Assembly: GCA_022601275.1 (NCBI GenBank)
Contig: JAHZIT010000093.1
Coordinates: forward strand, 43,400 to 107,399
DNA: 64,000 nt
Reading direction: 5' to 3'
Origin: Actinomycetes bacterium
Lineage (GTDB): Bacteria; Actinomycetota; Actinomycetes; Mycobacteriales; Mycobacteriaceae
Shown here: piece after piece, positions 1-10,351 of the stretch
How positions within the stretch are numbered: position 1 is the stretch's first letter
How the letters are laid out: each line of letters begins with the position of its first letter
Notes under the pieces: model-generated
Told to the model about the DNA's origin: nothing
Seen by the model: only the letters and a program-made list of their open reading frames with translations
Database searches by the model: none
Position numbers and translations under genes: made by a program

Positions 1-702
1 GTCACCGGAGCGGGTTCCCATCACCAAACCCTCCATCGGAGTGAAGCCCATCGACGTATCGACCGGTCGTCCGCCGACGATCGCCGAGGCCGACGCACCG
101 TTGCCGAGATGCAGAACGATCTGGCTGAGGGATTCCAACGGGACGCCCAAGAAGCTCGCCGCCTGCTCGCTGACGTACTGGTGTGAGGTTCCGTGGAACC
201 CATACCGCTTGATGTGCCATTGCGCGGCGATCTCACGGTCGATGGCGTAGGTGGCCGCGGGAAGCGGCAGGTCGTGGAAGAACGCAGTGTCAAACACTGC
301 GATGTGAGGTAACTGTGGCAGCGCCCGCCGTGCCACCTCGATGCCCAGGATGGCCGGTGGGTTATGCAAAGGTGCCAGCGCAGCCAGTTCCTCCAGTCTC
401 GCGATCAGCGCATCGTCGACGATGGTGGGCCGGTACAGGTCCGGTCCGCCGTGTACCACTCGGTGGCCGACGGCCACCAGCCCGAGATCACCCAGAGAGT
501 TCCCACCCTCGTCAAGCAGGTCGAAGACCGCCTGCAGAGCAGCGGCGTGATCTGCGACTGCGCAGTTCCCCGAGCTCGACTCGGCCTCCTCGCCGATACG
601 GTCGACCATTCCGTCAGCAACGGTCGCACCCGAATCAAGTTGTACAACTGAGTATTTCACTGATGATGAGCCCGAGTTGAGCACCAGCACCGAACGCGTC
701 AT
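1..702 (-). CDS. ackA: Acetate kinase, C-terminal part cut by left window edge
   Basis: Minus-strand reading from ATG at 702 gives [25 protein letters not shown]...[11 protein letters not shown]...LGNGAS, acetokinase signatures; directly follows pta on the same strand. Not given as a main ORF in the track because it is open at the window edge. Confidence 0.93.
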   Translation of the reverse strand, partial: MTRSVLVLNSGSSSVKYSVVQLDSGATVADGMVDRIGEEAESSSGNCAVADHAAALQAVFDLLDEGGNSLGDLGLVAVGHRVVHGGPDLYRPTIVDDALIARLEELAALAPLHNPPAILGIEVARRALPQLPHIAVFDTAFFHDLPLPAATYAIDREIAAQWHIKRYGFHGTSHQYVSEQAASFLGVPLESLSQIVLHLGNGASASAIVGGRPVDTSMGFTPMEGLVMGTRSGD

Positions 703-706
703 GGAT

Positions 707-2845
707 TCACCCCTGGGCCTGGATCGCGGTGATCGCCACGGTGTTCACGATGTCCTCGACCAGCGCGCCGCGGGACAGGTCGTTGACGGGTTTGTTCAGA
801 CCTTGCAGTACCGGCCCGATCGCGATGGCGCCCGCGCTGCGCTGGACCGCCTTGTAGGTGTTGTTGCCGGTGTTCAGATCGGGGAAGATCAGCACCGTGG
901 CGTGGCCGGCGACATTCGAGTCCGGCATCTTCGTCGCCGCCACCGAAGGTTCCACAGCTGCGTCGTACTGGATCGGCCCCTCGACCAGCAGCTCCGGGTC
1001 TCGCGAGCGCACCAATTCTGTTGCCTTCCTGACCTTGTCGACATCCGCGCCCTCGCCCGACGTGCCGGTCGAATACGACAGCATCGCCACTCGCGGTGCG
1101 ATTCCGAACTGCGCGGCGGTATGCGCTGAGGAGATCGCGATGTCGGCGAGTTGCTCGGCTGTCGGGTCCGGCACGATTGCGCAGTCGCCGTAAGCCAGAA
1201 CCTCGTCGGCCAGGCACATCAGGAAGATGCTAGAGACAGTGGCGACACCTTCGGCGGTCCTGATGATCTCGAAGGCCGGTCTGATGGTGTGCGCCGTGGT
1301 GTGTCTGGCACCCGACACCATGCCGTCGACCATGTCGTTGTGCACCAGCATGGTGCCGAAGTACGAAACATCGTGGATGGTCTCCCGGGCCCGCTCGAGG
1401 GTGACCCCTTTATGGCTGCGCAGCGCGGCGTACTGCTGGGCGAACTGGTCACAGAGGTCACTGGTCTGCGGATCGAGAACCGCAGCCTGCGACAGGTCGA
1501 CCCCGAGTTCCGCTGCACGAGATCGGATCTGGGATTCAGCTCCGAGAATGGTCAGGTCGGCGACGCTGCGCTGCAACAGCCTGCCCGCTGCCCTCAAAAT
1601 GCGGTCGTCGTCGCCTTCGGGCAGGACGATGCGCTTACGGTCCGATCGGGCCCGATCGAGCAAACGGTGGGTGAACATCTGCGGCGTGGTGACCGAAGGG
1701 ATAGGAATAGCTAACTGCGCCAACAAGTCCGCAGTATCGACGTGGGCGTCCATCAAAGCGAGCGCCGTGTCAATCTTGCGCTGGGATTGGATCGTCACTC
1801 GGGCACGCGTCGCGGCCACCCTGCTGGCCGTCTCGAAGGTACCGAGCGTCGTCTCCAGGATGGGTAGGCCCAGACCCAGCCCCGACACCAGGGAGTTCAC
1901 CGACGGATGCAGTTGCAGACCGCCAGTGAGAATTACGCAGGAAAGTGAGGGAAAGCCCTCGGCGGTATGGGCACTCAGCACCGCGAGCACGACGTCGGAG
2001 CGGTCACCGGCGATGACGACCGCGGCCCCCTCGGTCAGCCGCTCCAACACGTGTTCGGCCGTCATACCGGCCACCAGGACGTCGAGCACCTCGCGTCTGA
2101 GCAACGCAGGATCGCCGCGCAGCAGTGTGCCGGCGACCGCGGACTTCAACTCGGCGACCGACGGTGCGCCCAGCAGTGGCGCCTCGGGCAGCACATAGCT
2201 TCCGGGCTCGATGTTCTGCAAGGCGGCAGCGACATCGGCCATGTCCGCCGGGTCACAGCGATTGACCACTATCGCGGCGGTATGGGCATGCTGGGCCGCG
2301 ATCTCGTCGATACAGACCTCGACCACCTGCGCGACCTGATCAGGTGTACGACCTTTGGCCCGGACCGCGAGCACCAAGGGAGCGCCGAGGTTGGCCGCGA
2401 TCCGGGCGTTCATCGACAACTCGCTGGGCGCCGCGACGTCGGTGTAGTCGCTGCCCACGACCAGGACGGCGTCACACTGGTCGGCGACCCGGTAGAAGCG
2501 GTCGACGATCTCGGCAAGTGCGATGTCCGGGTCGTCGTGCAACTGCTGGTAGCTGACGCCGACGCATTCCTCGTAGGACAGGTCCGCGGTGGAGTGGGCC
2601 AGCAGCAGTTCGAGTATGTAGTCCCGACCCCCGCCGGGTCCATCAACGGAGTCACTTCTGCCCCGCCCCAGGGGAGCCCGCGCGATGGGGCGGAACACCC
2701 CGACCCGGGCGACTGTCGCGGCTAGCCGGTGCAGGATGCCCAGCGCGACGGTCGACTTCCCGGTGTCTCCCTCCGGCGAGGCGATGTATATGGCGGATAT
2801 CTGGGAGCTCGGGGCGGATATCTGGGAGCTCGGGGCGTCGGGCAC
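707..2845 (-). CDS. pta: Phosphate acetyltransferase (long form, N-terminal DRTGG/AAA-like region)
   Basis: 712-aa ORF with C-terminal PTA_PTB domain ([35 protein letters not shown]); GTG start; adjacent to ackA. Confidence 0.95.
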   Translation of the reverse strand: MPDAPSSQISAPSSQISAIYIASPEGDTGKSTVALGILHRLAATVARVGVFRPIARAPLGRGRSDSVDGPGGGRDYILELLLAHSTADLSYEECVGVSYQQLHDDPDIALAEIVDRFYRVADQCDAVLVVGSDYTDVAAPSELSMNARIAANLGAPLVLAVRAKGRTPDQVAQVVEVCIDEIAAQHAHTAAIVVNRCDPADMADVAAALQNIEPGSYVLPEAPLLGAPSVAELKSAVAGTLLRGDPALLRREVLDVLVAGMTAEHVLERLTEGAAVVIAGDRSDVVLAVLSAHTAEGFPSLSCVILTGGLQLHPSVNSLVSGLGLGLPILETTLGTFETASRVAATRARVTIQSQRKIDTALALMDAHVDTADLLAQLAIPIPSVTTPQMFTHRLLDRARSDRKRIVLPEGDDDRILRAAGRLLQRSVADLTILGAESQIRSRAAELGVDLSQAAVLDPQTSDLCDQFAQQYAALRSHKGVTLERARETIHDVSYFGTMLVHNDMVDGMVSGARHTTAHTIRPAFEIIRTAEGVATVSSIFLMCLADEVLAYGDCAIVPDPTAEQLADIAISSAHTAAQFGIAPRVAMLSYSTGTSGEGADVDKVRKATELVRSRDPELLVEGPIQYDAAVEPSVAATKMPDSNVAGHATVLIFPDLNTGNNTYKAVQRSAGAIAIGPVLQGLNKPVNDLSRGALVEDIVNTVAITAIQAQG

Positions 2846-2861
2846 ATTTCCACCCTGCCTG

Positions 2862-3833
2862 TCAGCTGGCAGTCATGTCTACCGGAACGCGCAGCGTGGC
2901 CAGCAGGCCGCGGTGGTCGGCTCCCGGAACCGTGACCGTTCCGGCCGTCACCGCCGAGCAGTTCCTCACCAGAATGTGGTCGATACCCAGCAGTGGCGGC
3001 CGGTTTCCGCGGTCGGGGTAGGTGCGTGCGAGGCCGGCTCCGGCGTCGGCGCCGGCATCCCCGAACCCCTCGTCCAGTAGACGCCGGAATGGCGCCATAT
3101 CGGCGGTGGCGTTGAAGTCGCCGGCGACGATCACCGCACCCGCGCCGGCTGCGGCGCCCACCTGCCGCAGCGTGTCGGGAAGCAATGCGATGTCCCGCGA
3201 CCACGGCCCGATTGGCTGCGGCCACGGTGCGGCCAGGTGCACCGACAGCACGGTGGTGTCGACCGCGACCCCAGGTACGCGGATCCGCGCGCCCAGCATG
3301 GGCAGGGAATAACCGTCGATCCGGCCGGACTGCACTATGGGATGTCGGCTCCAGATTCCGATTCCCGAGACCAGCGGCGCGGGCACCACGACCCGATACG
3401 GGAACACGGCATCCATCCCGGCCGCCGACATTCCGTCGGCCGCATCCTGGGTGACCTCCTGGACTGTGACGATGTCGGCACTGTCACGGGCCAGAGCCAC
3501 CACCGCAAGTGGATCAGCCTGTCCCACACCGAGGTTCGCGGTCAGCACCCGGACGTCGACAGCGGCCGATTCGGACACAGCGACACCCTGGTAGCGCGGC
3601 AGGTACACACCCACCAGCGCCGTGGTCACCGCCAGTGCCACCAGCGCAAGCAGCCAACGTCTTCTCAGCCCCAGCAGCAGCACGGCCAGCGGCGCCGCGA
3701 GCGCAAGGTAGGGCGCCACGGCCGCGAGGATGAGGGTGGGGTGCCCGGAAATCGGCACATACCGGGCACCGAGGGCCACCACCGCCGCGGCCAGGGCCAG
3801 CACACCCAACAGGTTCGCGAGAATCCTCATCAT
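2862..3833 (-). CDS. Endonuclease/exonuclease/phosphatase family protein with N-terminal TM helices
   Basis: VRVLTANLGVGQAD, VTVQEVT, VIVAGDFNATADMAPF, GIDHILVR motifs of the EEP superfamily. Confidence 0.85.
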   Translation of the reverse strand: MMRILANLLGVLALAAAVVALGARYVPISGHPTLILAAVAPYLALAAPLAVLLLGLRRRWLLALVALAVTTALVGVYLPRYQGVAVSESAAVDVRVLTANLGVGQADPLAVVALARDSADIVTVQEVTQDAADGMSAAGMDAVFPYRVVVPAPLVSGIGIWSRHPIVQSGRIDGYSLPMLGARIRVPGVAVDTTVLSVHLAAPWPQPIGPWSRDIALLPDTLRQVGAAAGAGAVIVAGDFNATADMAPFRRLLDEGFGDAGADAGAGLARTYPDRGNRPPLLGIDHILVRNCSAVTAGTVTVPGADHRGLLATLRVPVDMTAS

Positions 3834-3851
3834 CTCGCCACGTTCACCGGG

Positions 3852-4862
3852 TCAGGCCAGGCGTCGCAGCCTTGGTTCCAGGTCACGCTTGAAGAGTTCC
3901 AGGAAGCGCTTCTGGTCGTGTCCGGGCGCGTGAAAAACAAGGTGGTTGAGGCCCCAGTCGACGTAGTCCTTGACCTTGGCTACGGCTTCGTCGGGGTCTG
4001 AGGCGACGATCCAGCGCTTGGCCACCTGCTCGATGGGCAGTGCGTCGGCGGCCTTTTCCATTTCGATGGGGTCGTCAATGCTGTGCTTCTGCTCGGCGGT
4101 CAGCGACAATGGCGCCCAGAACCGGGTGTTCTCCAGAGCAACCTCGGGATCGGTGTCGTAGGAGATTTTGATCTCGATCATCCGATCGATGTCTTCGGGG
4201 TTGCGGCCGGCCTTCTCGGCACCTTCGAAAACGGCAGGGATGAGCTTGTCCTTGTACAGTTCCTCGCCCTTGCCCGACGTGCAGATGAAGCCGTCGCCGG
4301 CGCGGCCGGCGTACTTGGTGACCACCGGACCACCGGCCGCGATATAGACCGGTACGCCGCGATCAGGCACGTCGTAGATGGAGGCGCCCTTGAGCTGGTA
4401 GTACTCACCATCGAAATCGACTCGGTCGCCCCGCCACAGTTCGCGCATCAGCTTGACCGATTCGCGAAATCGGGCGAAGCGCTCCTTGAACTCGGGCCAC
4501 TCTCCCACGTAACCGGTGGCGATCTCGTTGAGCGCCTCACCGGTGCCCACTCCCAGGAAAATCCGATCCGGGTAGAGGCACGCCATGGTGGCGAAAGCCT
4601 GGGCGATGACCGCGGGGTTGTAGCGGAACGTCGGCGTCAGCACCGATGTGCCCAGAAGCAGGCGCTCGGTCCGCTCACCCACCGCAGTCATCCAGGCCAG
4701 CGAGAACGGCGCGTGGCCCCCCTCGTGGCGCCAGGGCTGGAAATGGTCGCTCACCGTCGCGCTGTCCATGCCGTGCGCTTCGGCCGCGACACCCAACTCA
4801 ACGAGTTCACGCGGCGCGAACTGCTCCGCCGATGCCTTGTAGCCCAGTTTCAGTTCACCCAT
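3852..4862 (-). CDS. fgd1: F420-dependent glucose-6-phosphate dehydrogenase
   Basis: 336 aa [58 protein letters not shown], typical of mycobacterial Fgd1 (LLM fold). Confidence 0.97.
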   Translation of the reverse strand: MGELKLGYKASAEQFAPRELVELGVAAEAHGMDSATVSDHFQPWRHEGGHAPFSLAWMTAVGERTERLLLGTSVLTPTFRYNPAVIAQAFATMACLYPDRIFLGVGTGEALNEIATGYVGEWPEFKERFARFRESVKLMRELWRGDRVDFDGEYYQLKGASIYDVPDRGVPVYIAAGGPVVTKYAGRAGDGFICTSGKGEELYKDKLIPAVFEGAEKAGRNPEDIDRMIEIKISYDTDPEVALENTRFWAPLSLTAEQKHSIDDPIEMEKAADALPIEQVAKRWIVASDPDEAVAKVKDYVDWGLNHLVFHAPGHDQKRFLELFKRDLEPRLRRLA

Positions 4863-4884
4863 GCGTTCTTTCTACACTCGCCGG

Positions 4885-5634
4885 ATGGCACCGGTCCTCA
4901 CCGCCGTCACCGACCGCGTTCACTTCGTCCACACCGACTTGGTGAACTGGACCCTGGTCACCGGTAGGGACGGGGACGGCGTCATGCTCATCGACGCCGG
5001 TTTCCCCGGCAGCCGCGCCGACGTGGTGGACTCTCTCGACCAACTCGGGTTCGGCGTGCAAGACGTGCGGGGGATTCTATTGACCCATGCGCACATCGAC
5101 CATTTCGGCTCGGCCATCTGGTTCGCTCGTGAGCACGGCACCCCTGTCTACTGCCACGCCGCCGAGGTCGGGCACTCGAGGCGGGAGTACCTCGAACAGG
5201 CATCACCGGTGGACATCGCCGCGCGCGTGTGGCAGCCGAAATGGCTCAAGTGGTCGGCGACGATCATCGGCAAGGGTGCTCTGACGCGCGACGGCATCCC
5301 GACCACCGAAACGCTGTCCGCGAATATCGCGGCGGGGCTGCCGGGGGCTCCCAAGCCGATCCCGACGCCCGGCCACACCGGAGGGCACTGTTCCTACCTG
5401 GTGGACGGAGTCCTGGTCAGCGGTGACGCGCTGGTCACCGATCACCCGTTGGCATCCCGCCGGGGGCCGCAACTGCTGCCTTCGATGTTCAACCACGATG
5501 AGGACCGGTGCCGGCGCAGCCTGGCAGCGTTGGCCACGGTCGACGCGGAAGTATTACTACCTGGCCACGGTCCGGTGTGGCGGGGCCCGGTCAGGATGGC
5601 CGCAGAGCAGGCCGCTCAGGCCGGTGTGGCCTAA
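4885..5634 (+). CDS. MBL-fold metallo-hydrolase
   Basis: THAHIDHFGSA, GHTGGHCSYLVDGVLVSGDAL, PGHGPVW metal-ligand motifs. ATG at 4885 preferred over 4861, which overlaps the fgd1 start. Confidence 0.88.
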   Translation: MAPVLTAVTDRVHFVHTDLVNWTLVTGRDGDGVMLIDAGFPGSRADVVDSLDQLGFGVQDVRGILLTHAHIDHFGSAIWFAREHGTPVYCHAAEVGHSRREYLEQASPVDIAARVWQPKWLKWSATIIGKGALTRDGIPTTETLSANIAAGLPGAPKPIPTPGHTGGHCSYLVDGVLVSGDALVTDHPLASRRGPQLLPSMFNHDEDRCRRSLAALATVDAEVLLPGHGPVWRGPVRMAAEQAAQAGVA

Positions 5635-5812
5635 CCGCGCGAGAACGGCGCTATCACGATAAGCCCGCGCGATCGCCATCCCGCTCGCGGCCAGAGAGCT
5701 CATCTCGAAGTTCAGAACCCCGTCGTCCGAACGTGGCCGGCCCAGTCGGAAGGGTCGGTATCGTCGGAAGAGTCAGTCCGGCCACAACTTCAGTAGACCC
5801 GTGGAGAGTTCG

Positions 5813-7288
5813 ATGTCCGATACCGCAGCACCCCACGTCATCCCGCTGGACTCCAGCGGCCTCGGTGATCGCAGCTACGTCGCGCACGACGGCGAGCACG
5901 CGCTGGTCGTCGATCCGCAGAGAGACTTCGACCGTGTCGAGGAGCTACTCGCCGAGCACGGGCTCACGTTGACCCATGTCGCCGAAACCCACATCCACAA
6001 CGACTACGTCACCGGGGGGCTGGAACTCGCCCGCCGCCACGGCGCGACCTACGTCGTCCCCGGGGACGTCGAGCTGTCGTTCGCGGGGCTGGCCGTGCGC
6101 GACGGTGACTCCTTCTCCGTCGGGGATCTGAGGGTCGACGTGATCCACACCCCGGGGCACACCCCGCATCACGTGTCCTTCGCCGTGTGCAAGGGCGATC
6201 ACCTCGGTGCGGTGTTCACCGGCGGTTCCCTGCTGTACGGCAGCGTTGGCCGGCCCGACCTTGTCGCGCCGGATCTGGCGGTAAAGCAGGCCCATGATCA
6301 GTGGCACTCGGTGCGCCGTCTTGCCGACACCCTGGACGACAAGACCCCGATCTATCCCACCCACGGGTTTGGTTCGTTCTGCGCCGCAACACAGGCGAAG
6401 GGACTGTCCTCGACCATCGGCAACGAGAAGGCGATCAACCCCGCCCTCACCGAGGCCGAAGAGAAGTTCGTCACCAACCTGCTGGCCGGGCTCGACGTCT
6501 TCCCCGCCTACTACGCCCATATGGGACCGGCCAACGCCGCCGGCCCGAAAGATGTCGACCTCTCGATGCCCGAACAGGTCGATCCCGCGGTGCTGCGCGA
6601 ACGCATCGTTGCCGGCGAGTGGGTGGTAGACCTTCGTTCGCGCAACGTCTTCGCAGCCGGTCACGTCCCCGGCGCTCTGAACTTCGATCTCGATGGCGCC
6701 TTCATCAACTACCTCGCATGGATGATCCCGTGGGGCACCCCGGTGACCCTGCTCGGTCGCACCCCCGAGCAGGTCCGCGCCGCGCACCGCGAGCTGGTCC
6801 GAGTCGGGATCGACAACGCCGTCGGACAGGCCACCGGAGGTCCGCAGGCCTGGCTGGAGGACCCGGCAACAGCACAGCGGCTGGAGCAGGTCGACTTCCA
6901 CGGAGTCGCCGCGGCGCTTGCCGCCGACCCGGACACTTACCTGTTGGATACTCGCCAGATCCTGGAGTGGGACGCTGGTCATCTCGCCACAGCGGTCTTC
7001 ATGCCGTTCTACGAGGTCGCCGACCGGCTGGAAGAGATTCCACGAGACCGGCCGGTCTATGTCTTCTGCGGATCCGGCTACCGCGCCGCCGCGGTGGCCT
7101 CGCTGCTCATGCACCACAATTTCACCAACATTGTCCACGTTGACGACGACTTCGCCGATGCGGCCGCCGCCGGACTCAACGTCGTGGCAGAGGAGGCCCC
7201 GGAACGAGAGCCGGGCTGGACCTGGATCGCGTCCCGCGCCGTGGTCCGTGAGTACAGCCCACGCAGGGCGGCGGATTCCTCGGGGTAG
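5813..7288 (+). CDS. MBL-fold (persulfide-dioxygenase-like) protein fused to rhodanese domains
   Basis: THIHNDYVTGG, HTPGHTPHHVSF N-terminal MBL; C-terminal rhodanese region YLLDTRQILEWDAGHLATAVFMPF...VYVFCGSGYRAAAVAS. Confidence 0.88.
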   Translation: MSDTAAPHVIPLDSSGLGDRSYVAHDGEHALVVDPQRDFDRVEELLAEHGLTLTHVAETHIHNDYVTGGLELARRHGATYVVPGDVELSFAGLAVRDGDSFSVGDLRVDVIHTPGHTPHHVSFAVCKGDHLGAVFTGGSLLYGSVGRPDLVAPDLAVKQAHDQWHSVRRLADTLDDKTPIYPTHGFGSFCAATQAKGLSSTIGNEKAINPALTEAEEKFVTNLLAGLDVFPAYYAHMGPANAAGPKDVDLSMPEQVDPAVLRERIVAGEWVVDLRSRNVFAAGHVPGALNFDLDGAFINYLAWMIPWGTPVTLLGRTPEQVRAAHRELVRVGIDNAVGQATGGPQAWLEDPATAQRLEQVDFHGVAAALAADPDTYLLDTRQILEWDAGHLATAVFMPFYEVADRLEEIPRDRPVYVFCGSGYRAAAVASLLMHHNFTNIVHVDDDFADAAAAGLNVVAEEAPEREPGWTWIASRAVVREYSPRRAADSSG

Positions 7289-7340
7289 CCCACGGCGGGC
7301 GGGATCTACTCGCCGGGCGGCCGGTGGCCGCCGATACAGA

Positions 7341-7360
7341 AACTTGACACGTGTTAAGTT
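7341..7360. promoter_or_regulatory. Near-perfect 20-bp palindrome AACTTGACACGTGTTAAGTT, candidate repressor operator
   Basis: The two halves are reverse complements except for one pair; sits 7 bp before the ATG of the downstream SDR. Confidence 0.6.
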
Positions 7361-7367
7361 TTCCCGC

Positions 7368-8234
7368 ATGGACAACATCCGCGGCAAGACCATCGCGATC
7401 ACCGGCGCAGCCCGGGGCATCGGGTATGCCACCGCTAGAGCACTGCTGGCACGCGGAGCGCGGGTGGTCATCGGCGACCGCGAAGTCGCGATGCAGGAGT
7501 CGGCGGTCGCTCAGCTGAGCGCTTTGGGACAGGTGTCGGGCCACCCGCTGGACGTGACCGACCGCGAATCGTTCGCCACCTTCCTCGACAAGGCCCGTAC
7601 CGATGGGAACGGGCACATCGATGCGTTGATCAACAACGCCGGCGTGATGCCGGTCGGCCCGTTCCTCGAACAGTCCGAGCAGTCGATCCGCTCGGCAATC
7701 GAGGTGAACTTCTACGGTGTCCTCACCGGGTGCCAACTCGCACTCCCGGAAATGGCAAGGCGCCGCAGCGGCCACATTGTCAACATCGCGTCCCTCGCGG
7801 GCATGATCGCGCTGCCCGGCCAAATCGTTTACGCCGGAACCAAGTTCGCGGTCGTCGGTTTGACGACGGCGATGGCCGACGAGTTCGCCCCGCAGGGAGT
7901 GGACGTCAGTTGCGTGATGCCGACCTTCACCAACACCGAACTCCTCACCGGGACCCACACGTCCACGGCCCAGAAGCCGGTGGAGCCCGAGGATATCGCG
8001 GCGGCGGTCATCAAAGTGCTGGAGAAACCGACCACGCTGGTGTCGGTTCCACCCGCCCTGCGGTTCGTCAGCGCGATCACGCCGACCCTTGGGGCCAGAG
8101 CACGGCGTTGGCTCTCCCACAAGATGGGCAACGACACGGTGTTCCTCGACTTCGACCGGGCCGCGCGCGACGGCTACGAGCGACGCGCGCAGGCCGCGCA
8201 GGGAGTTGTCGACTCGCCCGGTGGGAAGAACTAG
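7368..8234 (+). CDS. Short-chain dehydrogenase/reductase
   Basis: GKTIAITGAARGIGYATA (Rossmann), NNAGVM, YAGTKFAVVG catalytic motif. Confidence 0.92.
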   Translation: MDNIRGKTIAITGAARGIGYATARALLARGARVVIGDREVAMQESAVAQLSALGQVSGHPLDVTDRESFATFLDKARTDGNGHIDALINNAGVMPVGPFLEQSEQSIRSAIEVNFYGVLTGCQLALPEMARRRSGHIVNIASLAGMIALPGQIVYAGTKFAVVGLTTAMADEFAPQGVDVSCVMPTFTNTELLTGTHTSTAQKPVEPEDIAAAVIKVLEKPTTLVSVPPALRFVSAITPTLGARARRWLSHKMGNDTVFLDFDRAARDGYERRAQAAQGVVDSPGGKN

Positions 8235-8671
8235 CTGAAGAGCGGCGGCGGCGCGCCGACCCGATAGGCCTCGATGACGTCGAGATGGTCGAACAACTCC
8301 TCGAGGCCGAACTGATAGTCCACGGACGTGCCGACGAACACCACGTGGGCGATTTCTCCCCCGTCGTCCGGCGTGAGCAGAACCACCGTCGCCGCCACCT
8401 GCTCGGCGTCGTCCTCCACCTCGGCCATCGAGGGCGGCCAGTACCAGGCAACCCCCACGTCGTCCGAATCATCTGAGTCGTCCGAGTCGTCGAAGTCCTC
8501 AGAGAAGGCCCAGCCCCGCGCGGTCAGCTGGGCGTCGAAATCCTCCAGCTCGCTGGCGATTTCGAGTTCCTCAGCGATCTGCTCGCGCACTGGCGCCGGA
8601 ATCCAAGTCCGATCGCGGGCGGCCTGCCGCTTGTTCCGGCGCGCCCTCTTCGCCGCCGATCGCTTCGACAC
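8231..8671 (-). CDS. Conserved hypothetical protein with acidic DSDDSDDSDD stretch
   Basis: 146-aa ORF between convergent SDR and metZ, no overlap with other convincing genes. Confidence 0.7.
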   Translation of the reverse strand: MSKRSAAKRARRNKRQAARDRTWIPAPVREQIAEELEIASELEDFDAQLTARGWAFSEDFDDSDDSDDSDDVGVAWYWPPSMAEVEDDAEQVAATVVLLTPDDGGEIAHVVFVGTSVDYQFGLEELFDHLDVIEAYRVGAPPPLFS

Positions 8672-8680
8672 CTACGACAC

Positions 8681-9934
8681 CTAGGCCAATGCCCGGTCCA
8701 GGTCGGCCAGCAGATCCTCAGTGCCTTCCAACCCGACTGATATGCGCACCACGCCATCGCCCAACCCGATCGCGGCCCGGCCTTCCGGTCCCATCGCCCG
8801 ATGCGTCGTCGTCGCCGGATGGGTGATCAGCGACTTGGCGTCCCCGAGGTTGTTCGAGATATCGATGACCCGCAGCTTGTCCAGCACTTCGAACGCGCGC
8901 TCCTTACCACGGCCGTCCGGGGCATCGAGTTCGAAAGTCACCACGGTGCCGCCACCGGTCATCTGACGCTTGGCCAGATCGTACTGCGGATGCGACTCCA
9001 GGAACGGGTAGCGCACCCACCGCACCGCGGGGCTGGACTCCAGATACTCGGCGATTCGATGAGCCGAGGAATTCTGGTACTGCACACGCAATTCCAACGT
9101 CTCGAGACCCTTCAGCAGCGTCCAGGCATTGAAAGGACTGAGCGCCGGGCCGGTGTGCCGCATCAGCTTCTGTACAGGCTCGTCGATGTACTGCTTGTCG
9201 CCGAGGATGGCCCCGCCCAGTACCCGCCCCTGGCCGTCGATGTGTTTGGTACCCGAGTAGACGACCACGTCGGCGCCCAGCGGGAAACCGTGTTGCAGAA
9301 TCGGTGTCGCGAAGATGTTGTCCAGAACCACCTTCGCCCCGGCCGCGTGCGCAAGGTCGCAGACAGCGGCAATGTCGACCAATTGCTGCATCGGGTTGGA
9401 CGGCGTCTCGAAGAAGACTGCTCGAGTGGGTTTGGAGGAGTCGGACAGCGCCGCCTCCCACTGGGAAAGGTCGTCGCCGTCGACGAACACCGTCTCCACG
9501 CCCCAACGCGGGAGGATCTCGTTGCACACGACGTAGCAAGACCCGAAGAGACTGCGCGCCGCGACCAATCGATCACCGGCAGCCAGCAGCGCACCCAACG
9601 AAGTGAACACCGCAGACATCCCGGTGGACGTCGCGAAGCAGGCGGGCGCACCCTCGATAAGGCGCAATCGCTCTTCGAACATCGAGATCGTCGGGTTGCC
9701 GTAGCGCGAGTAGACATAACGATCTATCTCGCCGGTGAACGCCTTCTCCGCATCGGCTGCCGTCTCGTACACATACCCCGACGTCAGATACATCGCTTCG
9801 GCGGTTTCCTCGAAACCCGAACGCAGCAACCCGCCACGCACGCCGATGGTGGCCTGACTGACCCCCTCGGGCAGTTCGGCCGGTGTCCGCACCGACGGCA
9901 CGGGCTGGTCGTGACTGCTCACGATTGTCTCCAT
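8681..9934 (-). CDS. metZ: O-succinylhomoserine sulfhydrylase
   Basis: 417-aa Cys/Met metabolism PLP enzyme (YSRYGNPTISMFEERL, VVYSGTKHIDGQGRVLGG). Confidence 0.93.
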   Translation of the reverse strand: METIVSSHDQPVPSVRTPAELPEGVSQATIGVRGGLLRSGFEETAEAMYLTSGYVYETAADAEKAFTGEIDRYVYSRYGNPTISMFEERLRLIEGAPACFATSTGMSAVFTSLGALLAAGDRLVAARSLFGSCYVVCNEILPRWGVETVFVDGDDLSQWEAALSDSSKPTRAVFFETPSNPMQQLVDIAAVCDLAHAAGAKVVLDNIFATPILQHGFPLGADVVVYSGTKHIDGQGRVLGGAILGDKQYIDEPVQKLMRHTGPALSPFNAWTLLKGLETLELRVQYQNSSAHRIAEYLESSPAVRWVRYPFLESHPQYDLAKRQMTGGGTVVTFELDAPDGRGKERAFEVLDKLRVIDISNNLGDAKSLITHPATTTHRAMGPEGRAAIGLGDGVVRISVGLEGTEDLLADLDRALA

Positions 9935-10332
9935 GGAAGTCCGCGGGCCCGCCAGCCGGTACCACCGCGATGGCCCTGTTCATCGAGGTTGCCCTCGAAA
10001 CCGTCCAGCATGTTGTAGGACGGAGTGATACCCGCTGCCGTGGCCGCCCGGGCCGCAGGGATAGAACGGTTACCGGAGCGACACAGGAACACCACCGCGC
10101 TTTCGCCCGGGGTGACCCCCGAGGCCAGCAGATCGTCGACGAAGCCCTCGTTGCGCGAGCCGTCCGTGCGATTCCACTCGACGTAGACGACATCGCGGTC
10201 CAGGCTTGCGAGGTCGGCCACCCCGACCAAACGCCACTCGGCTGCCGTGCGACAGTCGACCAGCACGGCTTCGGGGTTCTCGCTCAGCAGCTTCCAGGCC
10301 TCTTCAGGCGTGACATCTCCGGCATAACTCAC
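9919..10332 (-). CDS. Rhodanese-like domain protein
   Basis: VSYAGDVTPEEAWKLLSENPEAVLVDCRTAAEW...VVFLCRSGNRSIPAARAA; overlaps metZ start, so probably co-translated. Confidence 0.9.
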   Translation of the reverse strand: MSYAGDVTPEEAWKLLSENPEAVLVDCRTAAEWRLVGVADLASLDRDVVYVEWNRTDGSRNEGFVDDLLASGVTPGESAVVFLCRSGNRSIPAARAATAAGITPSYNMLDGFEGNLDEQGHRGGTGWRARGLPWRQS

Positions 10333-10351
10333 GTTCGTGAGTGTCCCACAG

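Noticed and set aside
4885-7288. Two adjacent MBL-fold genes as a recent duplication
   Set aside because: The proteins differ in length, metal-site spacing and domain content (only the second carries rhodanese), so tandem duplication is not supported.
5945-7471. 508-aa minus-strand ORF
   Set aside because: Antisense of the MBL-rhodanese gene, which has clear catalytic motifs.
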